From an uncultured Aquimarina sp. (GTDB taxonomy: Bacteria > Bacteroidota > Bacteroidia > Flavobacteriales > Flavobacteriaceae): a stretch of 64,000 nt of DNA. Within the stretch, counting starts at the first letter, position 1. Every line of letters begins with the position of its first letter. The stretch spans positions 1 through 64,000 of the forward strand of contig CANMKX010000014.1 of the NCBI GenBank assembly GCA_947498595.1, in the 5' to 3' direction. Below, piece after piece: positions 55,902 to 64,000 of the stretch. The position numbers and the translations under genes were made by a program. The notes below the pieces were generated by a model. That model did not search any database, had not been told where the DNA came from, and saw only the letters and a list, made by a program, of their open reading frames with translations.

Positions 55902-55982
55902 AGTTCCGTCTTCTTAATATTAATTAGTTTATAATGTTCGTTTCAAAAATCCAAAAAAAATGTTATCCACACAACTAAATAA

Positions 55983-57740
55983 TTATAATTCTTTTTCATT
56001 TAGTTGTTTTAAATACGATTCTTTATAATATCCTTCAGTGTTTATTAGTTGATTATGAGTCCCTTGTTGAGTTATTTTGCCGTTTTCAAGCACAATGATT
56101 TTATCAGCATTTTTAGCAGAAGAAACTCTATGACTTACAATAAACGTAGTTTTGTTTTTTGCTAATTTGTTAATGTTACTTAAAATTTGCTCTTCGGTCT
56201 CAGTATCAACAGCAGAAAGACAGTCATCAAAAAGGTAGATGGAAGGGTCTTTTATCAAAGCTCTAGCAATAGAAACACGTTGTTTTTGACCTCCTGATAA
56301 TGTAATCCCTCTTTCTCCTAAGATGGTTTTATATCCTTTTGCAAAATTTACAATATTCTCATGCACAGCGGCATCTTTTGCAGCTTGAAATATTTCTTCA
56401 TTAGTTGCATTTTCTTTTCCAAACTTGATATTATTCAAAATACTGTCACTAAAAAGAAAAGCATCCTGAGGAACATATCCAATACTTTTTCTTAAATCAT
56501 TGATGTTTAAATCTTTAATATTTATGCCATCGATGCATATTTCTCCTGAGGAAACGTTGTATAATCGCCCAATTAAATCCAAAATAGTGGATTTTCCAGA
56601 TCCAGTTTTACCTATAATAGCAATGGTCTCTCCAGTATTTATTTCGAAAGAAAGATCATTTAGCGCTGTTATATTGGTGTCTTCATATGTATATGAAACA
56701 TTTTTAAAACTAATATTCCCTGAGACTGGAGTATGTTTAGTTACTGTATTAACAACAGAAGGTTCTTGCTTTAAAAACTCATTAATTCTTCTTTGTGATA
56801 CTTCTGCTTGCTGTATAATCGATGTAACCCAACCTACTGTTGCTACAGGCCAAGTTAGCATGTTAACAAAAATGATAAATTCAACAATAACACCTAAATC
56901 TTTGATAGTTCCATCAATATATTGTTTTCCTCCAATGTAAATAACCATAATATTACTGAGCCCAATAAGCAGTACCATTAATGGGAAAAACAATGCTTGA
57001 ACTTTTGCTAAATCGATATTTTTATCTCTACTATTTTCTGCAAGTGAAGAAAAATCAGTGTTAATGCTGGTTTCAATCCCATATGCTTTAATTACAGATA
57101 TACCACTAAATGACTCTTGAGTAAAGGTTGTTAACTTAGATAAATATTCTTGAACTACAGTACTACGTTTGTGTATTGAGACACTTAGTTTATAAATAGA
57201 AAAAGATAAAATAGGAAGTGGAGTTAATGTATATAACGTTAACGTTGGAGCAATACTAATCATATAACTAATCACAATAACAAATAATGTTAATGTGTTA
57301 ACACTATACATAATAGCTGGGCCAAGATACATCCTTACCTTAGTTACATCTTCACTAATACGGTTCATTAAATCCCCTGTTCTATTTTTTTTGTAAAAAG
57401 AAAGACAAAGTTTTTCGTAATGCTTAAATACTTCGTTTTTGAGATCAAACTCAATATATCTAGAAACTACGATAAATGTTTGACGCATTAAAAAAGTAAA
57501 AAAAGCAGCAATAAATACAGACCCTAATATTAAAAAAATATTAATGATTAATTGACTTTTTACAATCTCTAAATCAGTTGTTTCTTTACTAATATAACGA
57601 CCGACTATATCTACAGAGTCACCAACAAATTTAGGCACAGCAATAGTAAACAAACGAGCAGTGATAGTTATGATAATACCAATAAGAAGTCTAAGTCGAT
57701 ATTTGAAAAAATATTTATTGAGATGGCGTAATGCACGCAT
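55983..57740 (-). CDS. ABC exporter, fused membrane and ATPase domains (MsbA-like)
   Basis: 585 residues. Six transmembrane helices (about 15-310) are followed by the ATPase domain (about 335-580) with Walker A GKTGSGKST, signature LSGGQKQRVSIARAL, Walker B IYLFDDCLSAVD and the switch His in IVSHRV. The layout fits lipid or drug exporters of the MsbA/MDR type. It has no N-terminal C39 peptidase domain, so it is not the double-glycine peptide exporter. It leads the pair with DUF3276. Confidence 0.9.
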   Translation of the reverse strand: MRALRHLNKYFFKYRLRLLIGIIITITARLFTIAVPKFVGDSVDIVGRYISKETTDLEIVKSQLIINIFLILGSVFIAAFFTFLMRQTFIVVSRYIEFDLKNEVFKHYEKLCLSFYKKNRTGDLMNRISEDVTKVRMYLGPAIMYSVNTLTLFVIVISYMISIAPTLTLYTLTPLPILSFSIYKLSVSIHKRSTVVQEYLSKLTTFTQESFSGISVIKAYGIETSINTDFSSLAENSRDKNIDLAKVQALFFPLMVLLIGLSNIMVIYIGGKQYIDGTIKDLGVIVEFIIFVNMLTWPVATVGWVTSIIQQAEVSQRRINEFLKQEPSVVNTVTKHTPVSGNISFKNVSYTYEDTNITALNDLSFEINTGETIAIIGKTGSGKSTILDLIGRLYNVSSGEICIDGINIKDLNINDLRKSIGYVPQDAFLFSDSILNNIKFGKENATNEEIFQAAKDAAVHENIVNFAKGYKTILGERGITLSGGQKQRVSIARALIKDPSIYLFDDCLSAVDTETEEQILSNINKLAKNKTTFIVSHRVSSAKNADKIIVLENGKITQQGTHNQLINTEGYYKESYLKQLNEKEL

Positions 57741-57885
57741 AGAGTATTTTTATTTAAAGTGTTTGTTTTAATATATTATTCGTACAATTGTGAGATAAAA
57801 AATCGTAAATTAATAAAATAAGTGTATTTTTACACGCCAATTTTGGTAATTATATAATTTCTAACATTTTAAAACATTATAAATA

Positions 57886-58989
57886 ATGGTCACAGATGTA
57901 CTTACAGCAAATCAATTAAAAAAAGAAGCACCGGTATTTGGTCAAATGTCTTTTGATAATCATGAACAAGTTGTGTTTTGTCATGACAAAGATACAGGTT
58001 TAAAAGCAATAATTGGAGTGCACAATACGGTTTTAGGTCCTGCACTTGGAGGAACTAGAATGTATAATTATAGTACAGAATGGGATGCGTTAAACGATGT
58101 ACTACGCCTTTCGCGCGGAATGACTTATAAATCAGCAATTACAGGTTTAAATCTAGGTGGAGGAAAAGCTGTTATCATTGGTGATGCTAAGACTCAAAAG
58201 ACACCTGAGTTAATGAAACGCTTTGGTGAATTTGTACATACATTAGGAGGTAAATATTATACAGCTGAGGATGTTGGTATGGAAACTTCGGATATGGATA
58301 CAGTAAGAGAAGTAACTCCATATGTAACTGGAATTTCTGAATCAAAAGGAGGAGCGGGAAACCCATCTCCAGTTACTGCTTACGGTGTTTATATGGGAAT
58401 GAAAGCAGCAGCAGAATTTAAATATGGAACTAATAAGTTAGACGGGAAACGCGTTTTAGTACAAGGAATAGGACATGTAGGAGAAGAATTAGTTCGTTTA
58501 ACTGCAGAAGAAGGAGCAAAAGTTGTAATCAGTGATATCAACGAAGAAAGATTGAATGAAGTAAGCACTAAGTATGGTGTTGAAATTTATAGAGGAGAAG
58601 ATGTTTATACAGCAGATATGGATATTTATGCACCTTGTGCTTTAGGAGCAACTGTAAATGATGCAACTATCAATAAATTGAAAGCTCAAATTATAGCAGG
58701 TGCAGCAAATAACCAGTTAGCAAACGAGAATATTCATGGAGCATTATTGCAGCAAAAAGGAATTGTATATGCACCAGATTTCTTAATCAATGCTGGAGGT
58801 ATCATCAATGTGTATGCAGAAATCGAAGGATACGGTAGAGATGAAATCATGAAAAGAACAGAAAATATCTATAATACTACATTGGACATCTTCAATAAAG
58901 CAAAAGAAGAAGGAATTACAACGCACGCAGCTTCATTACGTAAAGCTGAAGAAAGAATCGCTGAAAGAAAAAAAGCGAACTTACAATAA
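57886..58989 (+). CDS. Leu/Phe/Val dehydrogenase (Glu dehydrogenase superfamily)
   Basis: 367 residues. The N-terminal catalytic domain has GPALGGTRMYNY and the catalytic Lys in GLNLGGGKAVIIGDAK; an NAD-binding Rossmann fold (about 175-340) has GKRVLVQGIGHVGEELVRL. It oxidatively deaminates branched-chain or aromatic amino acids to 2-oxo acids, which would feed branched-chain fatty acid synthesis. The residues needed to separate leucine, valine and phenylalanine forms cannot be judged by eye. Confidence 0.92.
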   Translation: MVTDVLTANQLKKEAPVFGQMSFDNHEQVVFCHDKDTGLKAIIGVHNTVLGPALGGTRMYNYSTEWDALNDVLRLSRGMTYKSAITGLNLGGGKAVIIGDAKTQKTPELMKRFGEFVHTLGGKYYTAEDVGMETSDMDTVREVTPYVTGISESKGGAGNPSPVTAYGVYMGMKAAAEFKYGTNKLDGKRVLVQGIGHVGEELVRLTAEEGAKVVISDINEERLNEVSTKYGVEIYRGEDVYTADMDIYAPCALGATVNDATINKLKAQIIAGAANNQLANENIHGALLQQKGIVYAPDFLINAGGIINVYAEIEGYGRDEIMKRTENIYNTTLDIFNKAKEEGITTHAASLRKAEERIAERKKANLQ

Positions 58990-59018
58990 AATTGATAAAA
59001 AATAATATTATTTTTGCA

Positions 59019-59043
59019 GGGTGAAAGCAACATGCTTTCACCC
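59019..59043 (+). terminator. Hairpin between the dehydrogenase and nusB genes
   Basis: GGGTGAAAGCA / TGCTTTCACCC with a three-base loop, followed by TTTAATTTT. A TATTTTTG box at 59009-59016 sits directly before it, so it either ends the dehydrogenase mRNA or forms the 5' end of the nusB mRNA. Confidence 0.65.
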
Positions 59044-59075
59044 TTTAATTTTAAACAATTAGTTCTTTGTAATCT

Positions 59076-60020
59076 ATGTTAACCAGAAGACATATTCGAG
59101 TAAAAGTAATGCAATCTCTCTATTCGTTAGAGCAAGCAAAAAGTGATAATCTTGATAAAGAAAGAAAGTTCCTGCTACACAGTATGGATCAAATGTATGA
59201 CCTGCTTCTAGTTAACCTTCAACTATTGGTAGAAGTTCGTAAACATGTTGAAGATTTTATTACTAAAAGCCAAAAGAAATTTTTAGCTACCTCAGAAGAC
59301 AAAAATCCAAATCAAAAATTTGTTAACAACGCAGTATTTAAACTTTTAGAAAGTAACCTTGCTTTAAAGGAAGGACTTGATAAAAAGAAACTAAATTGCT
59401 GGGAGTTAGATAGCGAATACGTAGTGATTATTTGGAATGAAATCAAGGAAAGTGAAATATACAATAAGTATATGAATGTTTCTGAAACATCATTTGAAGA
59501 AGATAAAAACTTTTTATTGGAGATTTTTAAAGAAATCGTAGCTCCTAATGATAAATTATACGATTATATAGAAGACAAGCAAATTACATGGGTAGATGAT
59601 ATTCCGTTAATTAATACTGCTATCGTAAAGTTTTTAAGAAGAATCGAAGAGACTGATGATGAAAATTTAGTGCTTCCAAAACTATATAAAGATACAGATG
59701 ATAAAAAGTTTGCTTTAGATTTATTTAGAAAAACAGCATTAAATACAATAGAATTCGAATCAGAAATTGAAGGGAAAACACCTAATTGGGATAAGGATAG
59801 AATTGCCGAAATAGACAAAATTAATATCAAAATGGCAATTTGCGAGTTCTTGAAGTTCCCGTCAATCCCTGTAAAAGTAACTATTAACGAATATTTAGAA
59901 TTATCTAAAGAATACAGTACACCTAAAAGTAGTATCTTTATCAACGGTATTCTAGATAAGATATCAAAAGAGTATCAACAAGCTAACAAATTAAATAAAA
60001 TAGGTCGTGGACTTATGTAA
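59076..60020 (+). CDS. nusB: Transcription antitermination factor NusB (long form)
   Basis: 314 residues, more than twice the 139 of Escherichia coli NusB. MLTRRHIRVKVMQSLYSLEQ begins the NusB fold, and the C-terminal half (RKTALNTIEFESEIEGKTPNWDKDRIAEIDKINIKMAICEFLKF) carries the canonical NusB core ending in VTINEYLELSKEYSTPKSSIFINGILD. The insertion between them (about 40-200) is charged and helical and is typical of Bacteroidota NusB. It binds boxA RNA for rRNA antitermination. It leads nusB-DUF1573-yajC. Confidence 0.93.
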   Translation: MLTRRHIRVKVMQSLYSLEQAKSDNLDKERKFLLHSMDQMYDLLLVNLQLLVEVRKHVEDFITKSQKKFLATSEDKNPNQKFVNNAVFKLLESNLALKEGLDKKKLNCWELDSEYVVIIWNEIKESEIYNKYMNVSETSFEEDKNFLLEIFKEIVAPNDKLYDYIEDKQITWVDDIPLINTAIVKFLRRIEETDDENLVLPKLYKDTDDKKFALDLFRKTALNTIEFESEIEGKTPNWDKDRIAEIDKINIKMAICEFLKFPSIPVKVTINEYLELSKEYSTPKSSIFINGILDKISKEYQQANKLNKIGRGLM

Positions 60021-60071
60021 TTTAAAAAAATTAGTATTTTTAACCCTTAGAAATAATTAAAAACCTAAGTA

Positions 60072-60551
60072 ATGAAAAAAGGAATCTTAATCCTAGCTGG
60101 AGTTGTAGCTTTTGCTTTCACATCTTGTAAAGAAAATGCAACTGAAAAAGTTAAAGAAGAAAATGTAGCAACTGCAGCAGCACGTGATGCAAAAGTAGCT
60201 GATTTCCCAGTAATGACATTCTCACAAACTGACCATGATTTTGGAACAATCAATGAAGGAGATGTTGTAGAGCACACTTTTACTTTTACAAACACTGGAA
60301 AATCTCCATTGGTAATTGTAAGTGCTAAAGGAAGTTGTGGATGTACAGTACCAAGTTATTCTAAGGAGCCTATCGCACCGGGAGGATCTGGAGAAATGTT
60401 AGTAAAGTTTAACTCTAATGGTAAACCTAACTTACAAAACAAAACTGTAACAATTACAGCGAATACTGAAAAAGGAAAAGAAACTATCAAAATTAAAGCG
60501 TTAGTAACACCTAAAGCTAAACCAGCTTCTGGAACTCCAGCTGCTCACTAA
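60072..60551 (+). CDS. DUF1573 domain lipoprotein-like protein
   Basis: 159 residues. A signal peptide that ends in TSC (Cys about 19) suggests a lipoprotein. DUF1573 core: DHDFGTINEGDVVEHTFTFTNTGKSPLVI, GSCGCTVPSYSKEPIAPGGSGEM and KTVTITANTEKG. Such proteins form a beta-sandwich and are abundant in the Bacteroidota envelope, where they may be adhesin- or chaperone-like; the role is unknown. It follows nusB and precedes yajC by six bases. Confidence 0.9.
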   Translation: MKKGILILAGVVAFAFTSCKENATEKVKEENVATAAARDAKVADFPVMTFSQTDHDFGTINEGDVVEHTFTFTNTGKSPLVIVSAKGSCGCTVPSYSKEPIAPGGSGEMLVKFNSNGKPNLQNKTVTITANTEKGKETIKIKALVTPKAKPASGTPAAH

Positions 60552-60557
60552 TTTTAT

Positions 60558-60851
60558 ATGGGACAAATACAAGACTTTCTTCCTTTTGTTTTAATGTTTG
60601 TGGTATTATATTTTTTTATGATACGTCCGCAAATGCAAAAAGCAAAAAAAGAGAAAAAATTTGCAAATGAGCTTAAAAAAGGAGATCGTGTAATCACTAA
60701 AAGTGGTTTACATGGTAAAATCTTCGATTTTAGCGAAAAAAATAATACGATTGTTATTGAAACTGGTGCAGGGAAACTTACTTTTGACAAATCATCAATA
60801 TCGATGGATATGAGTCAGAAGCTTAATGCTCCTCCGGCAGAGAAGAAATAA
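60558..60851 (+). CDS. yajC: Preprotein translocase subunit YajC
   Basis: 97 residues. A single N-terminal transmembrane helix (about 8-24, FVLMFVVLYFFMIRPQ) is followed by a cytoplasmic SH3-like beta domain (KKGDRVITKSGLHGKIFDFSEKNNTIVIETG). It associates with SecDF to aid export. Last gene of the nusB group; the coaE that often follows in relatives is not seen here, a terminator lies right behind. Confidence 0.93.
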   Translation: MGQIQDFLPFVLMFVVLYFFMIRPQMQKAKKEKKFANELKKGDRVITKSGLHGKIFDFSEKNNTIVIETGAGKLTFDKSSISMDMSQKLNAPPAEKK

Positions 60852-60869
60852 ATAATTGTATAAGCATAT

Positions 60870-60902
60870 AAAAAGCGGGATAATTAATTATCCCGCTTTT
60901 TT
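60870..60902. terminator. Bidirectional terminator after yajC
   Basis: AAAAGCGGGATAATTAATTATCCCGCTTTT is a near-perfect palindrome with T-runs on both sides, between convergent yajC and pepT. Confidence 0.85.
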
Positions 60903-60930
60903 ATTCCCTATAAAAATTAGGCGATTTATT

Positions 60931-62175
60931 TTAGGAGAGTTTCTTTTCGGCTGTAATTTGAGCAATATTGACAATCACTTCTATTGCTTTTTGCATACTC
61001 TCAACAGGAACATATTCATAACGACCATGGAAATTATGTCCACCAGCAAAGATATTAGGACATGGTAATCCCATAAAACTTAATTGAGAACCATCAGTAC
61101 CTCCTCTAATAGGTTTAATAATAGGAGTGATTCCAGCTTTTTTTATTGCCTTTTCAGCAATATCTACAATATGCATTACTGGCTCTACTTTTTCACGCAT
61201 ATTAAAATATTGATCATTGATTGTAATTTCAATAGCGTCTTGATTAAGGTCAGAATTAATAGATTTAACTAGAGCAATCATCTCTTCCTTTCTTTCTTCA
61301 AAGCGTTTTTTGTCGTGATCTCTGATAATGTATTCTAATGTGGTTTGCTCGACTTCTCCTTGTATGCTATATAAGTGAAAGAAACCTTCTCTACCACTAG
61401 TATGTTCAGGAGTTTCTTTGGCAGGTAATGCATTAATATATTTTTGAGCAATATACATACTATTGATCATTTTACCTTTTGCATATCCAGGATGTACAAT
61501 CTTACCTTTAACAGTTACAACAGCTCCTGCAGCATTAAAGTTTTCATATTCTAATTCTCCAATTTCACTACCATCCATGGTATAAGCCCAATCTGCCCCA
61601 AATTTTTCAACATCAAATTTGTGAGCACCACGACCTATTTCTTCATCAGGAGTAAAGCCTATTCTAATGTTTCCATGCTTGATTTCAGGATGATTAATAA
61701 GGTATTCCATTGCAGAAATTATTTCAGCAATTCCAGCCTTATCATCAGCACCCAAAAGTGTTGTGCCATCTGTAGTGATAATAGTTTGACCTTTGTATAA
61801 AAGAAGATCTTCAAAGTATTGTGGAGAAAGCACAATGTTTTCTTTTTCATTTAAAAGAATATCTTTCCCATCATAATTTTCGATAATCTGTGGTTTTACA
61901 TTTGCTCCAGTAAAATCTGGAGTAGTATCAAAATGAGAAATGAAACCTATAGTAGGTACTTCGTAGTCCAAATTTGAAGGCAATGTAGCCATAATATATG
62001 CATGTTCATCAATGGTAACATTTGATAAACCAATAGACTTTAACTCATTAACTAATTGATGAGCTAAGTTCCATTGTTTTTTTGTGCTAGGAGTTGTTTT
62101 ACTACTGGGATCACTTTCTGTATCTACGGTTACATAGCTTATAAAACGATCTATTAAATGTTGTTTTGAAATCAT
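60931..62175 (-). CDS. pepT: Peptidase T (tripeptide aminopeptidase)
   Basis: 414 residues of the M20 family. Motifs include [13 protein letters not shown] (first zinc His and catalytic Asp), [14 protein letters not shown] (bridging Asp), [13 protein letters not shown] (Glu pair) and [30 protein letters not shown] near the end. It cleaves the N-terminal residue from tripeptides in the cytoplasm. Single gene, full length. Confidence 0.95.
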   Translation of the reverse strand: MISKQHLIDRFISYVTVDTESDPSSKTTPSTKKQWNLAHQLVNELKSIGLSNVTIDEHAYIMATLPSNLDYEVPTIGFISHFDTTPDFTGANVKPQIIENYDGKDILLNEKENIVLSPQYFEDLLLYKGQTIITTDGTTLLGADDKAGIAEIISAMEYLINHPEIKHGNIRIGFTPDEEIGRGAHKFDVEKFGADWAYTMDGSEIGELEYENFNAAGAVVTVKGKIVHPGYAKGKMINSMYIAQKYINALPAKETPEHTSGREGFFHLYSIQGEVEQTTLEYIIRDHDKKRFEERKEEMIALVKSINSDLNQDAIEITINDQYFNMREKVEPVMHIVDIAEKAIKKAGITPIIKPIRGGTDGSQLSFMGLPCPNIFAGGHNFHGRYEYVPVESMQKAIEVIVNIAQITAEKKLS

Positions 62176-62329
62176 TATTATAGGTTTTTTTAGTCTTTGT
62201 TTGTGATTATTGTACGTGGCTGATCATTTTTTTACGGTTAAACCACGTATTTTATTAATATTTTGATGATAATTTAACATATGATTAATATTAAGTTACC
62301 TTTGGGGCAAATTAAAAAAATATTATTAT

Positions 62330-64000
62330 ATGTTTAAACATTACATCTTTTTGTTACTGTTTTCAATGGGGCTAACAGTAACAATATCGGCTCAAGACGT
62401 TACGGGGACTGTTCTTGACGACCGTTCACAACCTTTACCGGGAGTTTCTGTAATAGTTAAAGGTAACGATTCAGGAACTGTTACAGATTATAATGGGAAA
62501 TATATTTTACAGGCTGAACAAGGTTCTGTATTAGTTTTTTCATTTATAGGATTTAAAACACAAGAAGCTACCGTATCAGGTAATACTGTAAATGTAACAA
62601 TGGAATCTGGAGTGGCTCTAGATGAAGTTGTATTAGTTGGATCTAGGAGTGCAAATAGAACAGTTATAGAATCAGTAGTACCTATTGATGTTATAGATGT
62701 TAAAGAAATTTCTAATGCTACGCCACAAGTAAATTTAAATCAAATTTTAAATTATGTAGCACCTTCTTTTTCATCAAACACACAAACAATATCTGATGGA
62801 ACAGATCATATCGATCCTGCATCTTTAAGAGGATTAGGACCAGATCAAGTTTTGGTATTAGTTAATGGGAAAAGACGTCATACTTCTTCTTTAGTAAACA
62901 TAAATGGAACTTTTGGAAGAGGAAATGTAGGAACAGATTTAAATGCAATTCCTGCTGCAGCAATTAAGAGAGTTGAAGTACTTAGAGATGGAGCTGCTGC
63001 ACAATACGGATCAGATGCAATTGCTGGTGTAATTAATATTGTTCTTAATAATTCAGTTAATGAATTAAATGTAGGAGTAACTACAGGAGCGAATTTTTCT
63101 AAAAATGCAAACGGACAAGAAGGTGGAGTAGACGGAGAAACAGTAAATGTATCTGCAAGCTATGGACTACCATTAGGAGATAAAGGAGGGTTTATTAATT
63201 TCTCTGGAGATTTTGATTATAGAGAAGCATATAGCCGTATGAAAGAATGGGAAGGATCTGTTTTTAACGGATATAACTCTGTAGAATGGGTTGCTGCAAA
63301 TAGTGGAGCTGATTTATCCGATTTGAGCTTTAGTGATATTCAATTTTATGCTCAAGGAGTTACTCATTTTGGATTAGGACTTAAAAATGATATCAATAAT
63401 GCAACAAGTTTATCTCAATTACAAGGATTGTTGGATTTTGATACAACAGACAATGAGTTGATAGCTAGAGGTCAAGAGAGATCAGATTATAATATGAGAG
63501 TTGGGCAATCAGAACTTAGAGGAGGTCGTTTCTTCGCTAACTTCTCGTTACCATTAGATGATAAAGGAACAGAATTGTATTCTTTTGCAGGAATAAGTAC
63601 AAGAAAAGGAAATTCTGCAGGGTTTTATAGATTACCAAATCAGGCGAGAGCATATACTCCTTTATATATTAATGGATTTTTACCAGAAATTAATTCTAAT
63701 ATAAAAGATCAATCATTATCAGCTGGAATAAAAGGTAAGATAGGAGATTGGGATGTAGATTTTAGTAATACTTGGGGAAGAAACTCTTTCTTATTCGTAA
63801 TATCTAATAGCTCTAATGCATCTTTACAGACAGCATCACCTACAACATTTGATGCTGGTGGATTTGCTTTTACACAAAACACGACAAACCTTGATATACG
63901 TAAATATTACGAAGATGTATTAAGTGGATTTAATGTAGCTTTTGGTGGTGAACACAGAGCAGAAGTATATGATATTATTGCAGGAGAAGAGGAGTCTTAT
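62330..64000 (+). CDS. TonB-dependent receptor, 3'-truncated
   Basis: 557 codons open to the window end. A signal peptide (about 1-22) is followed by a carboxypeptidase-regulatory beta domain (about 24-100, [32 protein letters not shown]), a plug (about 105-235, [37 protein letters not shown]) and the start of the barrel. The NGKRR ... [10 protein letters not shown] pattern is typical of siderophore- or cofactor-type TonB receptors in Bacteroidota. The ligand is unknown. A TACCTTTG -7-like box lies at 62297-62304. Confidence 0.9.
   Translation, partial: MFKHYIFLLLFSMGLTVTISAQDVTGTVLDDRSQPLPGVSVIVKGNDSGTVTDYNGKYILQAEQGSVLVFSFIGFKTQEATVSGNTVNVTMESGVALDEVVLVGSRSANRTVIESVVPIDVIDVKEISNATPQVNLNQILNYVAPSFSSNTQTISDGTDHIDPASLRGLGPDQVLVLVNGKRRHTSSLVNINGTFGRGNVGTDLNAIPAAAIKRVEVLRDGAAAQYGSDAIAGVINIVLNNSVNELNVGVTTGANFSKNANGQEGGVDGETVNVSASYGLPLGDKGGFINFSGDFDYREAYSRMKEWEGSVFNGYNSVEWVAANSGADLSDLSFSDIQFYAQGVTHFGLGLKNDINNATSLSQLQGLLDFDTTDNELIARGQERSDYNMRVGQSELRGGRFFANFSLPLDDKGTELYSFAGISTRKGNSAGFYRLPNQARAYTPLYINGFLPEINSNIKDQSLSAGIKGKIGDWDVDFSNTWGRNSFLFVISNSSNASLQTASPTTFDAGGFAFTQNTTNLDIRKYYEDVLSGFNVAFGGEHRAEVYDIIAGEEESY

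Noticed and set aside
55983..57740. ABC exporter as the transporter of the double-glycine peptides
   Set aside because: Its N-terminus goes straight into the membrane domain without a C39 peptidase, and it is 20 kb away and paired with DUF3276.

Overview
The window is AT-rich, gene-dense DNA from a member of the Bacteroidota, most likely a marine-type Flavobacteriaceae (something Aquimarina-like is my guess, not proven). The evidence is a type IX secretion C-terminal domain protein beside a PorP/SprF protein and an OmpA/PD40 protein, a PorV-like protein, SusC/TonB-type receptors, DUF3276 (Bacteroidota PUR-alpha), a long NusB, a cyclophilin-FKBP fusion, TAnnTTTG promoters upstream of the tRNA genes, and almost no Shine-Dalgarno sequences. 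I see no prophage, insertion sequence, CRISPR array or rRNA.

Layout. 1-4796: the end of a large repeat adhesin with its PorP/SprF partner and an OmpA-family protein, a gliding/T9SS-type module. 5066-7423: tightly packed idi, pterin synthase, peroxiredoxin and manA genes. 7504-8122: a small conserved protein and two tandem tRNA-Thr genes, each with its own promoter and terminator. 8269-19630: transporters (MATE, DUF819), a lipoprotein, a reverse-strand group of M61 peptidase, HAD phosphatase and alpha/beta hydrolase, an S1/P1 nuclease, an AraC regulator divergent from a DoxX-like protein, and lipoproteins. 19750-22218: htpG and a structured, gene-free region that looks like a small RNA locus. 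22219-29420: a three-gene operon of a giant MORN/YwqK-repeat protein, a transglutaminase-like protein with an intact triad and a paralogue that has lost its cysteine. 29634-37794: a fabH paralogue, a TonB receptor, a sodium/solute symporter, two tiny double-glycine-leader cysteine peptides, a PD40 protein and a lone ABC ATPase. 38101-39539: duplicated Aer-like PAS proteins sharing an upstream operator-like motif. 39605-50828: envelope and housekeeping genes (ABC-F, lnt, PorV-like, pssA, lptB, AhpD-like, tatC, kdsD, recQ). 51151-64000: dual-family peptidyl-prolyl isomerase, thioredoxin-like protein, M14 carboxypeptidase, DUF3276, ABC exporter, Leu/Phe/Val dehydrogenase, nusB-DUF1573-yajC, pepT, and the start of another TonB receptor cut by the window end.

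The most interesting item is the pair of short genes at 35316-35492 and 35527-35691. Both encode 23-residue double-glycine leaders followed by small cores with an identical Cx3C-x12-Cx3C spacing around a PDR turn, which suggests a disulfide-stapled helical-hairpin peptide pair that is secreted and cleaved. Next come the candidate small RNA at about 21935-22087, the duplicated Aer-like PAS genes with a matched TGA-N6-TCA site, and the repeat/transglutaminase operon.
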